Under the pieces are notes generated by a model. It made no database searches. It had not been told where the DNA came from and saw only the letters and a program-made list of their open reading frames with translations. From Locusta migratoria (lineage: Eukaryota; Arthropoda; Insecta; Orthoptera; Acrididae), in assembly GCA_026315105.1 (NCBI GenBank), contig CM048745.1:759205006-759269005 (forward strand): DNA of 64,000 bases, read 5' to 3'. Both the position numbers and the translations under genes were made by a program. This document shows positions 9,571 to 20,729 of this stretch, in pieces (the first letter of the stretch is position 1; every line of letters begins with the position of its first letter).

Positions 9571-11192
9571 ATGTTATCAGAAACAGAATATTACAACGTG
9601 CTTGCCATACACGTAATATACATATACCTTTTCAGTGCCGGCTCAATAGGTGTACGTTTTCATAAAATCACATTTTGTACCAGACTATTTTTGGTCGGTG
9701 TACATTTTTACGATAATTCATAATTTACTACCGCTTGGGAGACAAAAAAATACTATTTCGTAAATGTCATGGACAACGAATTAAGAAAAAAGCAGAGAAT
9801 GATTCTTATGGCAAATATGAATGTATTGCACGTTAGGCTTTTTCAACTCCAGGTGTAGATACTTATTTTAAACTGCGTCCCTAAAACGACACTTGAGAAA
9901 AGTGAACGAAAACGGCAGATTTTCTGTTTATGTTCCTCCAGAAGCTGATGTTAAAGGGCCATTATACATTAAGAGGGACAATGTTAATGCCAATTTAATA
10001 ATGTGTGCATTTCCAACTTGGTAGTTTGAATTTGATTTCTTTGCAGTGTCAGTCTTGAAAGAGACATTTCGAAACAAGAAAGTAAGGCAGTGTTGAAGAG
10101 AGAAAAATTTGAACGTATTTCGTAGAATATTTTAATACTGTCGAATGGTTTGTTAACGTGGTAATTTACTTCTGGGGCCATTGAGTGAATTTACTGGAAA
10201 ATGAATAAATAAATACAAATACGGAAGTTTGACTCTCGGATACAGTACACTATTTATTTGAAAAAAAAAAAGAAAAAAAAAAAAAAGAAATTCTTCTAAT
10301 TTAGCAGATGAAAATATTACCACGGACGCAGCCTAGATGTCAACATGCTTGTACCATTTATGAAAACATTCCTTTTATTCAGCAATTAGCCATTGAGTTT
10401 GTGTAGCAACAGGAAAAGTCAGAGCGCGTGTGCTTCGTTGCTTAAATCACGCACAGTGTTTACTGAAGTGATAACAGAACAATATACATCTTGTTGATAT
10501 AGCTGCATGTAATCATTAATTGGCGACACAAATAACGGGAGGAAATATTTTTCCAGCAATATCTGATTCAGTGTAAACTGGCGATGTGAAGTTCTCGCTT
10601 CCAAGGGCTGTCAACATCGATTTGTTGACGGACGGTCAGCACGCGCCTGGTGCTCTGTTTACCCACCTGCTCGTAACGGCGGTCGCTAGGGCATTAAGCC
10701 TGTCTGGGGGGGGGGGGACTCTGGCCGTACCAACTGCTTTGCAGCACGATAATTCATTTCTCAAGGCGACTGAACGAGTTGTGTAATGACAGAGGCGTTT
10801 ACAACCCCATAAAATCCATTTCCACCATTTGTTTTCTCTCTGATGGACAGTTTCCTGTTCATTATGCTACTTTTCAACACGGATGTAATTGGTGCATGCT
10901 TCAGTAATATTTACTTCAAGCGTTAATAAAACAACTCGTATTTTCTGATTGTTTCGTACGCTTGACGATGAATTTCTCATCCAGTTCACACTGTTACTTA
11001 TCCCGTAGTCGTTATATTCTTTCAATCGTGGCAACGTGTTACAAACTTGGGGATGTCGTTGTAAATTGTTTTATGAGACATTCGTATAACCTTGTCTGTT
11101 ATTTCTGATTAATTTGTTACGCTTACGATCTGAGTCAAACTGAGCATATATGTAAAATATGTTAATAAATCTAGGATACGTAAGCTGAAATA
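9571..11192. other. No gene seen; A-rich and G13 tracts
   Basis: An A-rich run at 10261-10290 and a G13 run at 10706-10718 are the only sequence features. A short CpG-richer stretch at 10600-10700 carries no motif I recognise. Confidence 0.4.
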
Positions 11193-11200
11193 GTTTCTTA

Positions 11201-11402
11201 CAAATGTTCAAATGTTTGATAAGGTTAAGGGACTTAATTGCGGGGTCATCAGTCCCTAAACTTACAAACTACTTATGAAGTACCTGGTTCTGAAGACGAC
11301 ACAAACATCCATGCCCGACGGGGGGATTCGAACCCACGACGGGGAACGGCCTCGCGCATCGAAGCATAGCGGCTCAATGCGCTTGGCAACTCCGACGCAG
11401 CG
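11201..11402 (-). mobile_element. SINE family A (diverged head)
   Basis: The tail aaatgttcaaatgtttg, body catcagtccctaaacttac and box B gattcgaacccacgac are readable in minus orientation. A perfect 8-bp duplication, gtttctta, lies at 11193-11200 and 11403-11410. Confidence 0.85.
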
Positions 11403-11410
11403 GTTTCTTA

Positions 11411-11450
11411 ATCAAATCAAATGTTTGTTAAGCTTATGGGACTTAACTAT
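11411..11450 (-). mobile_element. SINE tail fragment
   Basis: Forty bases (caaatgtttgttaagcttat then gggacttaacta) match the 3' end of family A only. A severely truncated second copy directly abuts the first. Confidence 0.6.
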
Positions 11451-12383
11451 TTTGCAACTCGAAAATGGTTTCCAGCATGCATTGGAAAACTGCCATTGCA
11501 TTCATGGGAGAGTGTTTTTAAAGGACAATCAACATTTTGAGGATGAGCAAAGGTATGTTGTAAAGAAAAATTAGGATAATTATTTATCGAACAGTTCTCT
11601 AAATTGTTTTTTGACAACAGATATTTAGTAGATTCCAGTCTGTCACTCCACTGTAAAGTAACCGTAGAACATGTCACTACTAAAGAAGTGACTAAGTTGA
11701 TCACTATCTATTTGTCATGATTACTGGGACATCTTGATCGTAATTGTGGATAATTTAACACTGCTGATTGTTTGATTGCTGTTACGATGCATATTTCTGA
11801 TTTTGGAGACGCAATAACCTTATCTAAATGTCCTTATCACAATGTGAAACTTTAAACAGCGCCGGAGTCATTTAGTATATTTAGGAGAATTTGTCTGGGA
11901 TGTATGGTATGGTAATTCTATACTTTATACAAACCGTCCAAGACGACAGGAATCCATAGGAAATGATGGGATGCGATGTCTGTGAAGCATGCTTCTCCGG
12001 CCGAAGACCCAGTGAGTCGTTGCTATGGACGCCTGTTGGGAAACTTTCCAACTGGCCGCGCCAGTACAATAGGGACGGCTGTATATATTTTTTTCCTTTA
12101 TTGATTATCACGAGCACTTCATAAATATTCTAATCGACCGAATTGAAATTACTTGATGTAAGCATCAAATTTTACAGAAAAAAATATATTTTGTAACTCC
12201 GGCATCGTAACTGTTAGCAAAATTTGAAGAAAAATACTAGCCACTACAAAGTTTTTCAAGAACAGTAGTGAATATTTTAGAAGATGTTACGATAGATAAA
12301 TTGCAATAAAAGTTTCTATATAACATGCGTCAATTTTTATTTAATGCAGAGATACATTTGTTGGTGTTTTGACCCAAACAACC
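11451..12383. other. No gene seen; left flank of piggyBac
   Basis: AT-rich sequence without recognisable domains. It ends at the TTAA target of the piggyBac element. Confidence 0.4.
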
Positions 12384-12740
12384 TTAACCCTGTGGGTCAC
12401 AGCACCAGGCTCCTACGTCTGGGCCACACCATAGGCCTCAGAGGCCCACACGATATATAATAATGAAAAACTCTTTAAGAAATTCAATGTCATGATGAGG
12501 ATGAAGATATAATACATTAAATAACCTTGAATAACATAAAAGAAATATATATTTCCTCAAGAAACCACAAAACAAAATAGCCAAACTCTCATAAATTAAA
12601 CAATAGCAGTCTAAACTTCATAAATATAACGCAAAAAAAATCCATCATATTCGAAAACCACAGGAAATTAATAATGTTTAGAACTAAAATCGGTGTCACA
12701 AAACTGAGCGGAAGTTTCTCTTTTTTTACCGGTACAATTT

Positions 12741-12775
<35 letters not shown>

Positions 12776-12876
12776 TGCTGATGGCACACTGGCAACTTAG
12801 AGAAATCACACTGTATTTTTATTTCCTTTGTTTTTTGTAATCACAAGTTATTTTGGGAATAGCTCATTGCTCAATT

Positions 12877-13377
12877 TTATTCACGAGCTGCCTCTGGAGT
12901 CATGTCATCTATAAATACTATCCCGTAGGTCACGGGGAATTGTGTGTCAAGCCTAGCCTTCACACAAGGTGCTGTAAGGTGTTCAGAAAGGCTCAACATA
13001 ATCTCAAATCGGGAGAATAATTCTGTTTGATCGTTGTGTCTCCCTTTCCCTTGGTTTTTGTAAAAGTTATGGAGGTAGACAGTATAGGCATTTATACAAG
13101 CAATGTTTATCATGTTGTAAAAAACACATACATTCCATCGACGTGTTTTTCGGCCAACGTTTTAGTACTGACACGCTTGATCAAACACGTCTACACCCGC
13201 TTTGTTTCGTTGTTGCTGAGAATGATATAGGGTTTTCTTCTGGAGTCGGGATGTACAGCATCATCCCCATGCATGAGATGACAGTAACCATTTTATTTTT
13301 CTTGGATTTATAAGAAACAGCTGTCACGTCTTCTCGGAATATGAAAAGCGACGTTCAAACTTTGTGGTTCTTGTACT
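12877..13377 (-). pseudogene. piggyBac transposase, C-terminal part of catalytic core
   Basis: Minus-strand reading passes through VDVFDQ (the region of the third catalytic Asp, near 13180-13194), GRKTRRWN and FYNMINIACINAYTVYLHNF. These are in the order seen in the DDE_Tnp_1_7 family. A frameshift precedes VDVFDQ and a stop follows it. The usual C-terminal cysteine-rich domain is not readable after the stop at about 12878; instead there is T/A-rich sequence with a T32 run at 12743-12774. Confidence 0.8.
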
Positions 13378-13746
13378 TCATATCGATGAATTCAATAATT
13401 CTCGTTTATTTTCCTTTGTGGTCCCGATACATGTCAGCTGGTGGGTTTTCAGCAAATCAATGGCAAGAGTAATACCAGTAAACCAGCTATGCCCGGTGAC
13501 ATTACGATTAGTACCGTAAACTGGTTTGGTAAGCAGTTTGGTATAGTAAACAACATCAGGAATACTGGGTGGTGTGGAACCCTTACCCAAGTATGGAATA
13601 GCATTTATTAGATATCGACTTGCATGATCGCAAAGCATTATGGTATTAATCCCGTAATTATTGGGCTCGCTAGGTATGTACATTTTGAATGGGCACTTAT
13701 CTCTAAAACCCACTAACTGTTCATCTATAGTAAAGTACGAACTTCA
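13378..13746 (-). pseudogene. piggyBac transposase, DEQLVGFR region
   Basis: It contains the family signature DEQLVGFRDKCPF, followed by YGINTIMLCDHASRYLINAI (with the second catalytic Asp in LCD) and NRNVTGHSWFT. The frame is open for about 110 codons, then stops and shifts. The roughly 200 residues that should precede DEQLVGFR, including the first catalytic Asp, are missing between here and the acidic N-terminal part at about 13960-14120. Confidence 0.85.
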
Positions 13747-13754
13747 TAATTGGT

Positions 13755-13948
13755 TCAAATGTCTGTAAATCTATCGGACCAAACTGCGTGGTCATCAGTC
13801 CGTAGCTTACAAACTACTTAAACCTAGGTAAACTAACCTAAGGACACAACACACACGCCCATGCCCCAGGGAGGACTCGAACCTCCACGGCGAGCAACCG
13901 CGCGCTCCGCAGCGAGACGCTTTAGACCGCTCGGATACTCCACCGCGG
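13755..13948 (-). mobile_element. SINE family B inside piggyBac
   Basis: A full-length minus-strand copy. A perfect 13-bp duplication, cttcataattggt, flanks it at 13742-13754 and 13949-13961. The insertion splits the piggyBac coding region and postdates that element. Confidence 0.95.
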
Positions 13949-13961
13949 CTTCATAATTGGT

Positions 13962-14120
13962 CTTACATTTGTTACTTGGAATATTCAAAATTTCAGAAAC
14001 TAACGTGATTTTGTCTATCTTCCGGATCTGAAGAGTGTTTTGATTCCGAGTTGGAACGTTCTTCTATTTCGGTATCACAATCTCCCTAGTGGTGATTCAA
14101 CTTCAGAGGCACATTTATCA
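13962..14120 (-). pseudogene. piggyBac transposase, acidic N-terminal remnant
   Basis: One minus-strand frame reads DCDTEIEERSNSESKHSSDP, the acidic, serine-rich lead-in typical of piggyBac proteins. A further N-terminal piece (FYTDDEMLAELTQPFSDDD) lies at 14330-14400 beyond the second SINE. Confidence 0.6.
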
Positions 14121-14312
14121 TGCCGGCCCCGGTGGCCGAGGGGACTGAGGCGCTCCAGTCACGGTCTGCACGGCCACTACGGTCGGGGGTTCGAATCCCC
14201 CCTCGGGCATGGATATTTGTGCCGTCCTTAGTTGTAGCTAGTTCATAAGTAGTTTGTAAGTTTAGGGACTGATGACCCCGTAGTTAAGTCCTATAAACTA
14301 TACAAACATTTT
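14121..14312 (+). mobile_element. SINE family A inside piggyBac
   Basis: Head gccggccccggtggccgagg, box B gggttcgaatcccccc, body gtttagggactgatgacccc and tail tacaaacatttt. I could not see a clean target duplication. Confidence 0.85.
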
Positions 14313-14866
14313 GAAGACTATACAAACAAACACAGTCATCATCTGAGAAAGGTTGTGTTAATTCTGCCAGCATTTCATCATCAGTGTAGAATCGCTTTTC
14401 CCCCTTAAAATCCATTCTGACAATAGTGGGAACGCCTGCATTATCACCCGATAGAATGGAATATCTAAAGATTCTATCTATTGAAAGACTACTTATATTA
14501 TTATAGGCGAAGGGGAAAAAACAACAAGCCAAAAGAGGGATATTGTAAGATAAAATACGGACTACTAACAAGCACACCAAGGCCTCTGAGACCTAGCTAC
14601 TGACATACGTTCAACCACACCATAGGCCTCCCAGACCTAGGGACAATTTACATTTAAGCCACACCAGAGGTCTCGGAGGCCTAGTTGTTTACCTGAACGG
14701 GCAGGCTGGGGCGGGAGTGTTGTGCACTGTACACTGGCTCAGAGGCAACTAACCAGAGGAGGCTTACATGCGAGTCACGTCCACTCCAGCTGTGTTAGAG
14801 CGGGATTAGACAGGTCTGAGTGAGCATCTGGGCCTCAGAGGCCCATGGTGTGACCGTCAGGGTTAA

Positions 14867-15500
14867 AGCAAAGGCAAATGTTAAAATTAACACTTGATTT
14901 TCAAAAAATTCCACAGCCAACTTCCGTGCACTTTTGACTTCTCTACATAACAACACATGTTGCTCTTCCAGCGTCATTTTAAGTACTTTTTTGAAGGCTG
15001 CAGAATTCAGAATGCGATCAGATCGGTTTCCTCCTTTGTAGACTTCGCCTTTCAACCACTCCCGCAAGGAAAAAATCGAAAGGACCGAGGTTCGGGGACC
15101 TTGCTGGCCAAGAAAAGTGCCAATTTCTACCCTCCATCTTCCGCTCAATCTTAAGTTTAGATGATGCCTCGCGTATCGACTGGAATGCACAAGAACCACT
15201 ATACGCTGGGAGAACATGCGTATTATTGTAGCTAAAGTAATCTTTTCCGATAATGGTGGAAACTCATTTTCAAGAAACTGTAATGGACGGGATCCTTTAA
15301 GTCGATGCGGTAACGCATCAAGAGCAATAAAGTGATTCTCTATAAAACCACACCACACATTTACATAGAAGAGTTCTTGAAAATGTGTTTGCAACTGTAT
15401 GCGGGTTTTCTTCTGACCACTGATATGAATGACGAGACTTATTGATGACTTCACATGTGAAGATTAGAACTAGGATACCCAGTTGTCTATCTTCAGCTCC
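14867..15500 (-). pseudogene. Mariner/IS630-superfamily transposase relic
   Basis: On the minus strand, in changing frames, I read WSEENPH, then NVWCGFIENHFIALDALPHR, then HSSRYARHHLNLRLSGRW, then WPARSPNLGPFDFFL and LKGEVYK. This is the motif order of insect DDE transposases (WSDENPH ... NVWCG ... PPHYA ... WPPRSPDLTPLDFFLWG.LK..VY). At least one frameshift sits between WPARSPN and LKGEVYK. The open 219-codon frame across the region is a composite of these frames. The piggyBac element ends 5 bp from it. Confidence 0.7.
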
Positions 15501-15504
15501 CACT

Positions 15505-15699
15505 CAAAGGTGTTAAGATTTAACTGCCAGCCTCTGGAATATTCAGATCAAAACTAGAAAGTACCATCTTGGTTCATCTCATAGACACAACTGCGAACGA
15601 ATTCCCAGGCCTAATTCCAAGATTCCTCACCTGTCATATTGTTTTAAACTTCTACCGTCATCTTGAACTACATGCAGACCTACACGGGAATGTCCTTCT
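15505..15699. other. Unassigned spacer
   Basis: I see nothing recognisable between the transposase relic and the next SINE. Confidence 0.4.
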
Positions 15700-15853
15700 G
15701 CCGGCCGCGGTGGCCGAGGGGACTGGGGCCAGTCACAGGATTCTAATCCCCCCTCTGGAATGGATGTTTGTGCCGTCTTTAGAATAAGTTAGTTCACAAG
15801 TAGTTTGTAAGTTTAGGGACTGATGACCCCGCAGTTAAGTCCCTTAAGATTAA

Positions 15854-15904
<51 letters not shown>
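15700..15904 (+). mobile_element. SINE family A with 50-bp poly(A) tail
   Basis: Head gccggccgcggtggccgagg. There is a short deletion between the A and B boxes (gactggggccagtcacagg), then body gtttagggactgatgacccc and an A50 run at 15855-15904 in place of the usual catttgaa tail. Confidence 0.85.
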
Positions 15905-15906
<2 letters not shown>

Positions 15907-16057
15907 AGTTCAAATGTTTGTAGAGTCTATGGGACTTAACTACTGGGTCATCAGTCCCTAAACTTACAAACTACTTATGAACTACTTACAACTAAGGACG
16001 GCACAAATATCCATGCCCGAGGGGGGATTCGAACCCCCGACCGTAGTGGCCGTGCAG
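15905..16057 (-). mobile_element. SINE family A, head-truncated, tail to tail with previous
   Basis: A minus-strand copy keeping tail, body and box B but stopping at cgtgcag, before box A. It abuts the poly(A) of the plus-strand copy, so the pair forms an inverted repeat of about 150 bp per arm around the A run. Confidence 0.8.
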
Positions 16058-16662
16058 GATTAAACATTTAATTTTAATGTCCTTTTGTTCTGCAATCAAC
16101 AGTCTTGGAACTTATCGCGCATTAACATAGGTAATCTTTCTATCACCAACGTGAAGAAAGCCCCCAATGAAATGTTCACTAATTCAGAACGTTATTGTAG
16201 GGTAATTCGTCGATCCTTCCGTAAGAGCAGTAATTGGAACACCGGATGCACCTTCATCTTAAATTGTCTCCCATCTGTAAACATTTTAAACCACCTTCGA
16301 GCAGTGCTATAGGGATGAACAGACTCTCAGTATGACTCGTGTAAGATTGTATAGGTCCCAGCTGAAGGTTTCTTGAGACAAAAGCAGAATATCTAATCCG
16401 CGTATTGTTCCTCACTTGTTGACTACATTGCAGCGGTAGGTGCGAACAATAAAACTACTACGGCGTGATTGTTACACATTAAACTAACAGATCATCATAA
16501 GATTAAATTTAGAGCGTTAAATTATGACCGTAAAAATTATGATCTTTCTTTACTTTAGTTCTGAAGTGAATGACACTCCATTAATCTGTACAGATACAGT
16601 GTCTATCAGTTGCTGATAGTTTTTTCTTGTGAGCTATAATTAATTTCATTTCACGGTTCTAA
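16058..16662. other. No gene seen
   Basis: AT-rich. No motif, RNA or repeat edge was recognised. Confidence 0.4.
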
Positions 16663-16665
16663 CAA

Positions 16666-17768
16666 GGGAACCTCCCCATCGCACCTCCCTCAAATTTCGT
16701 TGTAAGTTGGCGCAATGGACAGGTTTTGAAAAACTGAATACACATCAATCGAGAAAACATGTACAAGTTATGTCGAACTATGAAAAAAAAAAAAATAAAA
16801 AAAGCAAAATATAAAAACTGAGCAGTTCATGCATAAGATAAGCAACGTCGAGGACATTGTGAGCACAGGAGCATAGTGGTCCGGTGGATGGCTTGAGGAG
16901 TTGCGGAGTGACAAGTCCTTGGTTCAACTCTTCCTACAGATGAAAATTTTATTTATTTCATTTTCAGAAAATTATCATCTGTCCGTCCGTCCGTCCGATG
17001 CAAGGTAACTGCGCCGTATTATGGGGACGCTACGCCTAAACAAACATCTAAACCTTTGTTTTGACGGAGCACAGGGAAAATGGCGCGACTGTGAAACTGT
17101 TGCATTCATTAGTTGCAGTTTATGTGACAAACTCTTGTGTTCTCATCACTTTTTGGGAGTGATTATCACATCCACAAGAAAACCTAAATTGGCCAAGGTA
17201 GAATCTTTTTACCCATTCATCAAGTGTAGAAGTTAGGAGGGTTAACACGAGATTCCTGTCATATTACGCACATTCCGTCACCAGTGACGTATAAAATACA
17301 TCTGACGTGTTTTCCTATGGAGGAACCGGTTGACCTATCACCTCGCTATCAAATGTTTCAGGTTCCCATTAGAGAGACACTTCCTTTCCTCTGCTATTTG
17401 TACGTTTTTGCGGTGCAGTCACTAAACACATACACTAATTACACATACACTGATTACAGCAAACGGAGATCATCATTTTGCGGAAATAAAAAAAATTTCG
17501 TTCAAGGAAAGACTTGAACCAAGGACTCCCACGTTCCGATATTCCTCACGCTAGCCACAGTAACACATCGCTCGGATGCTCACAAAGTCCTCGACGTTGC
17601 CTGTCTATCGCATAGACCGTTCAGTTTTTATATTTGGAATATTTTTTTCATAGTCCCACACAACTTCTACCTGTTTTCTTGATTTATCTGTGTTCAGATT
17701 TCACAGCCTATCCACTGCGCCAACTTATAACGAAATCTGAGAGAGGTGCGATGGGGAGGTTCCCTTGT
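16666..17768. mobile_element. Foldback element FB-2 with tRNA-like arms
   Basis: Terminal inverted repeats of more than 120 bp begin caagggaacctccccatcgc at the left. The right end is ggtgcgatggggaggttccc followed by ttg. Inside, the arms also share a tRNA-like segment whose box-B-like ggttcaactctt (16920-16932) pairs with aagacttgaaccaagg (17508-17523). The 3-bp word taa flanks both ends, a candidate TAA target like that of PIF/Harbinger elements. There is a (TCCG)n tract at 16981-16997. No transposase frame is seen. Confidence 0.7.
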
Positions 17769-17776
17769 AAGTATTG

Positions 17777-18331
17777 TACCGGGTGATCCAAAGGTCAGTA
17801 TAAATATGAAAACTTAATAAATCACGGAATAATGTATATAGAAAGGTAAAAATTAACACATACGGTTGGAATGACTTGGGGTTTTATTAGGAAAAAGAAA
17901 AGCATTAACGAGAGTCGCAGCGGATAACAAGCTCTCACTACTAAAATCCTTCTAAGTCATAAGTTTTACCCTCGACTAATCTGGTGTTTCGGTAACAGTG
18001 TATGCACCAATGCTGTAATACAGTTCTTTAAACAAGACTGGCATTCAAGTAAATCTTCCGATCGGAACTGATAGTGCCTCACCACAACTACGGACATGCT
18101 TTACAGTGCTTTTCACAACATTATTCCTCGACTACAGCTATTGTTGAGGAATGATGGTGAACAAATTGAGGATTCCTGTAAAGCTGTCGGACATTTTTTG
18201 AACTTTTTTTGGTTGTTCTAATAAAACCCCATGTCATACTAAGCATGTTTGTCAGTTTTTACTTCTCTCTGTACATTATTCCGTGATTTATTAAGTTTTC
18301 AAATTTATACTGACTTTTTGATCACCCGGTA
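17777..18331. mobile_element. TA-flanked MITE with ACCGGGTGATC ends
   Basis: A 555-bp element whose ends are inverted repeats of about 115 bp starting taccgggtgatccaaaggtc (right end in reverse complement: taccgggtgatcaaaaagtc). TA at both borders suggests the Tc1/mariner superfamily. Its interior (18085-18160, ctacagctattgttgagg) matches the transposase relic at 23730-23810 in reverse orientation, so it looks like an internal-deletion derivative of that family. It starts 9 bp from FB-2. Confidence 0.8.
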
Positions 18332-18390
18332 CATCATGACCAGTATGCAAAGTCTTTGAATACCAACTCATTTCTACTACAGTCTATTAA

Positions 18391-18650
18391 AGCGCGGAGG
18401 AATAGCCGTGCGCACTGAGGCGCCGTGCTGCGGTGCGCACGGAAGTTCGCCGTCGGAGGTTCGAGTCCTCCCTCGCGCATGGGCAAATATGTCGTCCTTA
18501 GGTCACTTTAACTAGCCTAAGCTGTTCTTTCTGAATGGACGCCACATGTATATATATATAACTTAGTTTGAGTAGTTTGTAAACTACGGACTAATAAGCA
18601 AGCAGTTTAGTCTCATAGATTTACAACCATTTCAACATTTTGAATTTGAA
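18391..18650 (+). mobile_element. SINE family C with a small internal insert
   Basis: Head gcgcggaggaatagccgtgc, box B ggaggttcgagtcctccctc, body gtttgtaaactacggac. About 40 bp (18522-18561) interrupt the body with tgttctttctgaatggacgc and catgtatatatata, the same motif as at 3122-3160 and 42268-42310. Confidence 0.8.
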
Positions 18651-18671
18651 AAGAATAAATAAGTAAAAATA

Positions 18672-18897
18672 AAATTTTTAAAATGATTTTGCAGCCAAAA
18701 TCGCATTTTTCATTTACTATGTTACCGGTTTCGGCGTGCTCGACACCATCTTCAGACCTGTCGTAATTTACATAACTTCACTACATTTTTTTATATATTG
18801 TAAATTACGACAGGTCTGAAGATGGCATCGAGCACGCTGAAACCGGTAACATATTAAATGAAAAATGCGGTCTTGGCTGCAAAATCATTATTAAACA
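18672..18897. mobile_element. Palindromic MITE
   Basis: Two arms of about 95 bp (18677-18772 and 18799-18893). Each has gttaccggtttcggcgtgct or a close variant and a gacaggtctgaagatgg phrase; a 26-bp spacer separates them. No coding capacity. Confidence 0.75.
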
Positions 18898-18932
18898 ATT
18901 ATAGATCGCCCCATCGAACAATGAGTTCCTTA

Positions 18933-18934
<2 letters not shown>

Positions 18935-18966
<32 letters not shown>

Positions 18967-18999
18967 ATAAAATAAAAAAAAATAAAAAAAAATAAAAAA
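18935..18999 (+). repeat. A-rich simple repeat
   Basis: A long A run followed by AAAAAAT units. Confidence 0.8.
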
Positions 19000-19199
19000 A
19001 ATTGGTTAAGGTTACCGCTGGTCCGTACCAAACTTCGCGTTTGAATTTATTTCATTGCCCTCCAGCGGTTGATGTATGTAAACACTTCGCAGTCGTAGAA
19101 TTCAGAAACGTGAGTATCCGAATTTCCGGTTACGGATGGCCACACACAGTTTCTGAGAAGTTCCGTTTAGCGTTGCGCAATTTTGCGCTAGTGCTAACA

Positions 19200-20335
19200 G
19201 GTCGCGCGGGTATATGGGGCGGAAGAACTTAGTGGGGACCGCGGGCAAACTAACTTCTGTAGTGGCGCGGTGTCGAGTGTAACTCAACACAGAGTCGACG
19301 TAACTATGGACTGGAGAGCCCGCACGAGGTATTTGCGGTGCAGAAGTGCGCAGCAAACACCGCCGCTATTTTTTTCCCCCGCCGGTGCGGTGGTGGGGAG
19401 GAGGCAGCAGCGGAAGGTGTGGTGTGCGGGCGGAATCAGGGGCGAGGGGTGCCAGCTGTGATAACACGCTGCATTTCGCGCCGCCCCGCCCGCCCTCGAG
19501 GGGAATATGGAGGCGAGGTGGCGCGCCGGTCCTCGAGTTTGCCTTCAATTACGACATGGCGGCGCTTAATATTTACCTTGTGTCGCCGAACAAAGTCGGC
19601 AGTGTTTGTCCGCGCCGCGCGCAGTTCCCGCCGCCGCCGCGAGGGGCGCTGCGCGCGCCGTCTCGTGCCGACTCTCTTTTGTTTGCTTTTGTGTTCATCC
19701 CGCGCGCGCTGCCGCGCTCTCGCGACTTTCTCCCCCCACTACTGCCACTCCACTTCCCCCCTCCCCCCCTATACTCCCATCCCTTCCCTGCCCCTGTCTC
19801 TTTAACTCGTGCCCTCTCCCTCCCTCACTGTCCGCGCGCGCAACTCCGTCCGCCCCCGCCCTCTGTTCTTACTTACGAATATCTCATTAGCGTCTGTCCC
19901 GGATGTTAGCAATTAGCCACCTCGTAGTCGGGGGACCGCTTACTGCGGTGCAAATTAGTCCCCGAGAACAAAAAGTGTGCTCAAAAGCCCGGGACCGCGG
20001 CGGTCCCCGGCCAGGCGTTTTCTCTTCCTCGCCGGTAAAAGGGGCTGTTGTAATATTTAGCCTGCATTCCGGGCACGTCCGCGCAAAGGGCTGTAGCCCG
20101 TTACTCGAAGACGTGTACATACTTCTGACACGTCCGGCACACGGTCCGTGTTCCTGCGGGCGGATATAAAATTATTTAGAGCGCGTTCTCAGTCTGACTG
20201 CTGCTGCAGAAGCAGCAGTTGGTGTTAAATGCAGCGCTGGACGGCGGTTCGTGATTGCAGATAACGCGGAAAGACGGCTACACAGGGAATTCAGTATGTG
20301 TTATGCTCGAAACTAACGAAACGAAGGCGGGCAGA
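19200..20335. other. GC/CpG-rich island, possible regulatory region
   Basis: About 1.1 kb of strongly CpG-rich sequence (for example 19485-19700) with a pyrimidine-rich run at 19725-19800 and homeodomain-like caattag and aattag words at 19910-19965. Open frames on both strands (the longest is 187 codons at 19346-19909) overlap each other and have the proline/arginine bias expected from GC content, so I do not call a protein. It is the best candidate in the window for a promoter or first exon of a host gene. Confidence 0.45.
20165..20195 (+). promoter_or_regulatory. Possible TATA + initiator core promoter
   Basis: TATAAA at 20165-20170 is followed, 26 bp from its first T, by TCAGT at 20189-20193, the arthropod initiator consensus (A at 20191). 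It sits at the edge of the CpG-rich island. The spacing is slightly short of the usual 30-31 bp, and chance occurrence cannot be excluded. Confidence 0.3.
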
Positions 20336-20463
20336 TCACATATACATCTTCATCGGATGCACTGCAAATCACATTTAAGTGCCTGGTAGAGGGCTCATAG
20401 TGCCCCCTGTAAACTCTTTTCCTCCCATTCCATTCTCGAATAACGCGCGGAAAGAAAGAACAC

Positions 20464-20657
20464 AAATCAAATGTTTGTAGAGCATACGGGACTTAACTAT
20501 TGGGTCATCATCCCTAAACTTACGAACTACTTACGCACTAGCTAATACTAAGGACGCCACAAGTATCCATGCCCGACGGAGGACTCGAACCCCGACCGTA
20601 GTGGCCGTGCAGACCCTGACTGGCGCACCTTAGTCCCCTCGGCCACCGCGGCCGGCG
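20464..20657 (-). mobile_element. SINE family A nested in LINE copy a
   Basis: A full minus-strand copy flanked by a perfect 11-bp duplication, agaaagaacac, at 20453-20463 and 20658-20668. Confidence 0.95.
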
Positions 20658-20729
20658 AGAAAGAACACCTGAATCTCTCCGTTCGAGCTCTGATTTCTCG
20701 TTTTTTATGCTGATGATCATTTCAGTAAA

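Larger units (their letters stand above)
12388..14862 (-). mobile_element. piggyBac-type DNA transposon, both ends present, inactive
   Basis: TTAA duplications flank the element at 12384-12387 and 14863-14866. The ends read CCCTGTGGGTCACA and, in reverse complement, CCCTGACGGTCACA, with subterminal repeats such as caccataggcctcagaggcc near 12428-12447, related ones at 14600-14690, and ggcctcagaggccc near 14831. The transposase is on the minus strand. It is broken by a large deletion, frameshifts and two SINEs (13755-13948, 14121-14312). TTAA targeting and the CCC start are hallmarks of piggyBac. Confidence 0.85.

Noticed and set aside
14157..14211. Leu/Ser tRNA-like hits at each SINE head (example given)
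   Set aside because: They are part of SINEs with shared bodies and target duplications, not free tRNA genes.
19346..19909. 187-codon plus-strand open frame, the longest in the GC island
   Set aside because: Other long frames overlap it on both strands. Composition (Pro/Arg/Ala) follows GC content. No domain, and no start or splice context.
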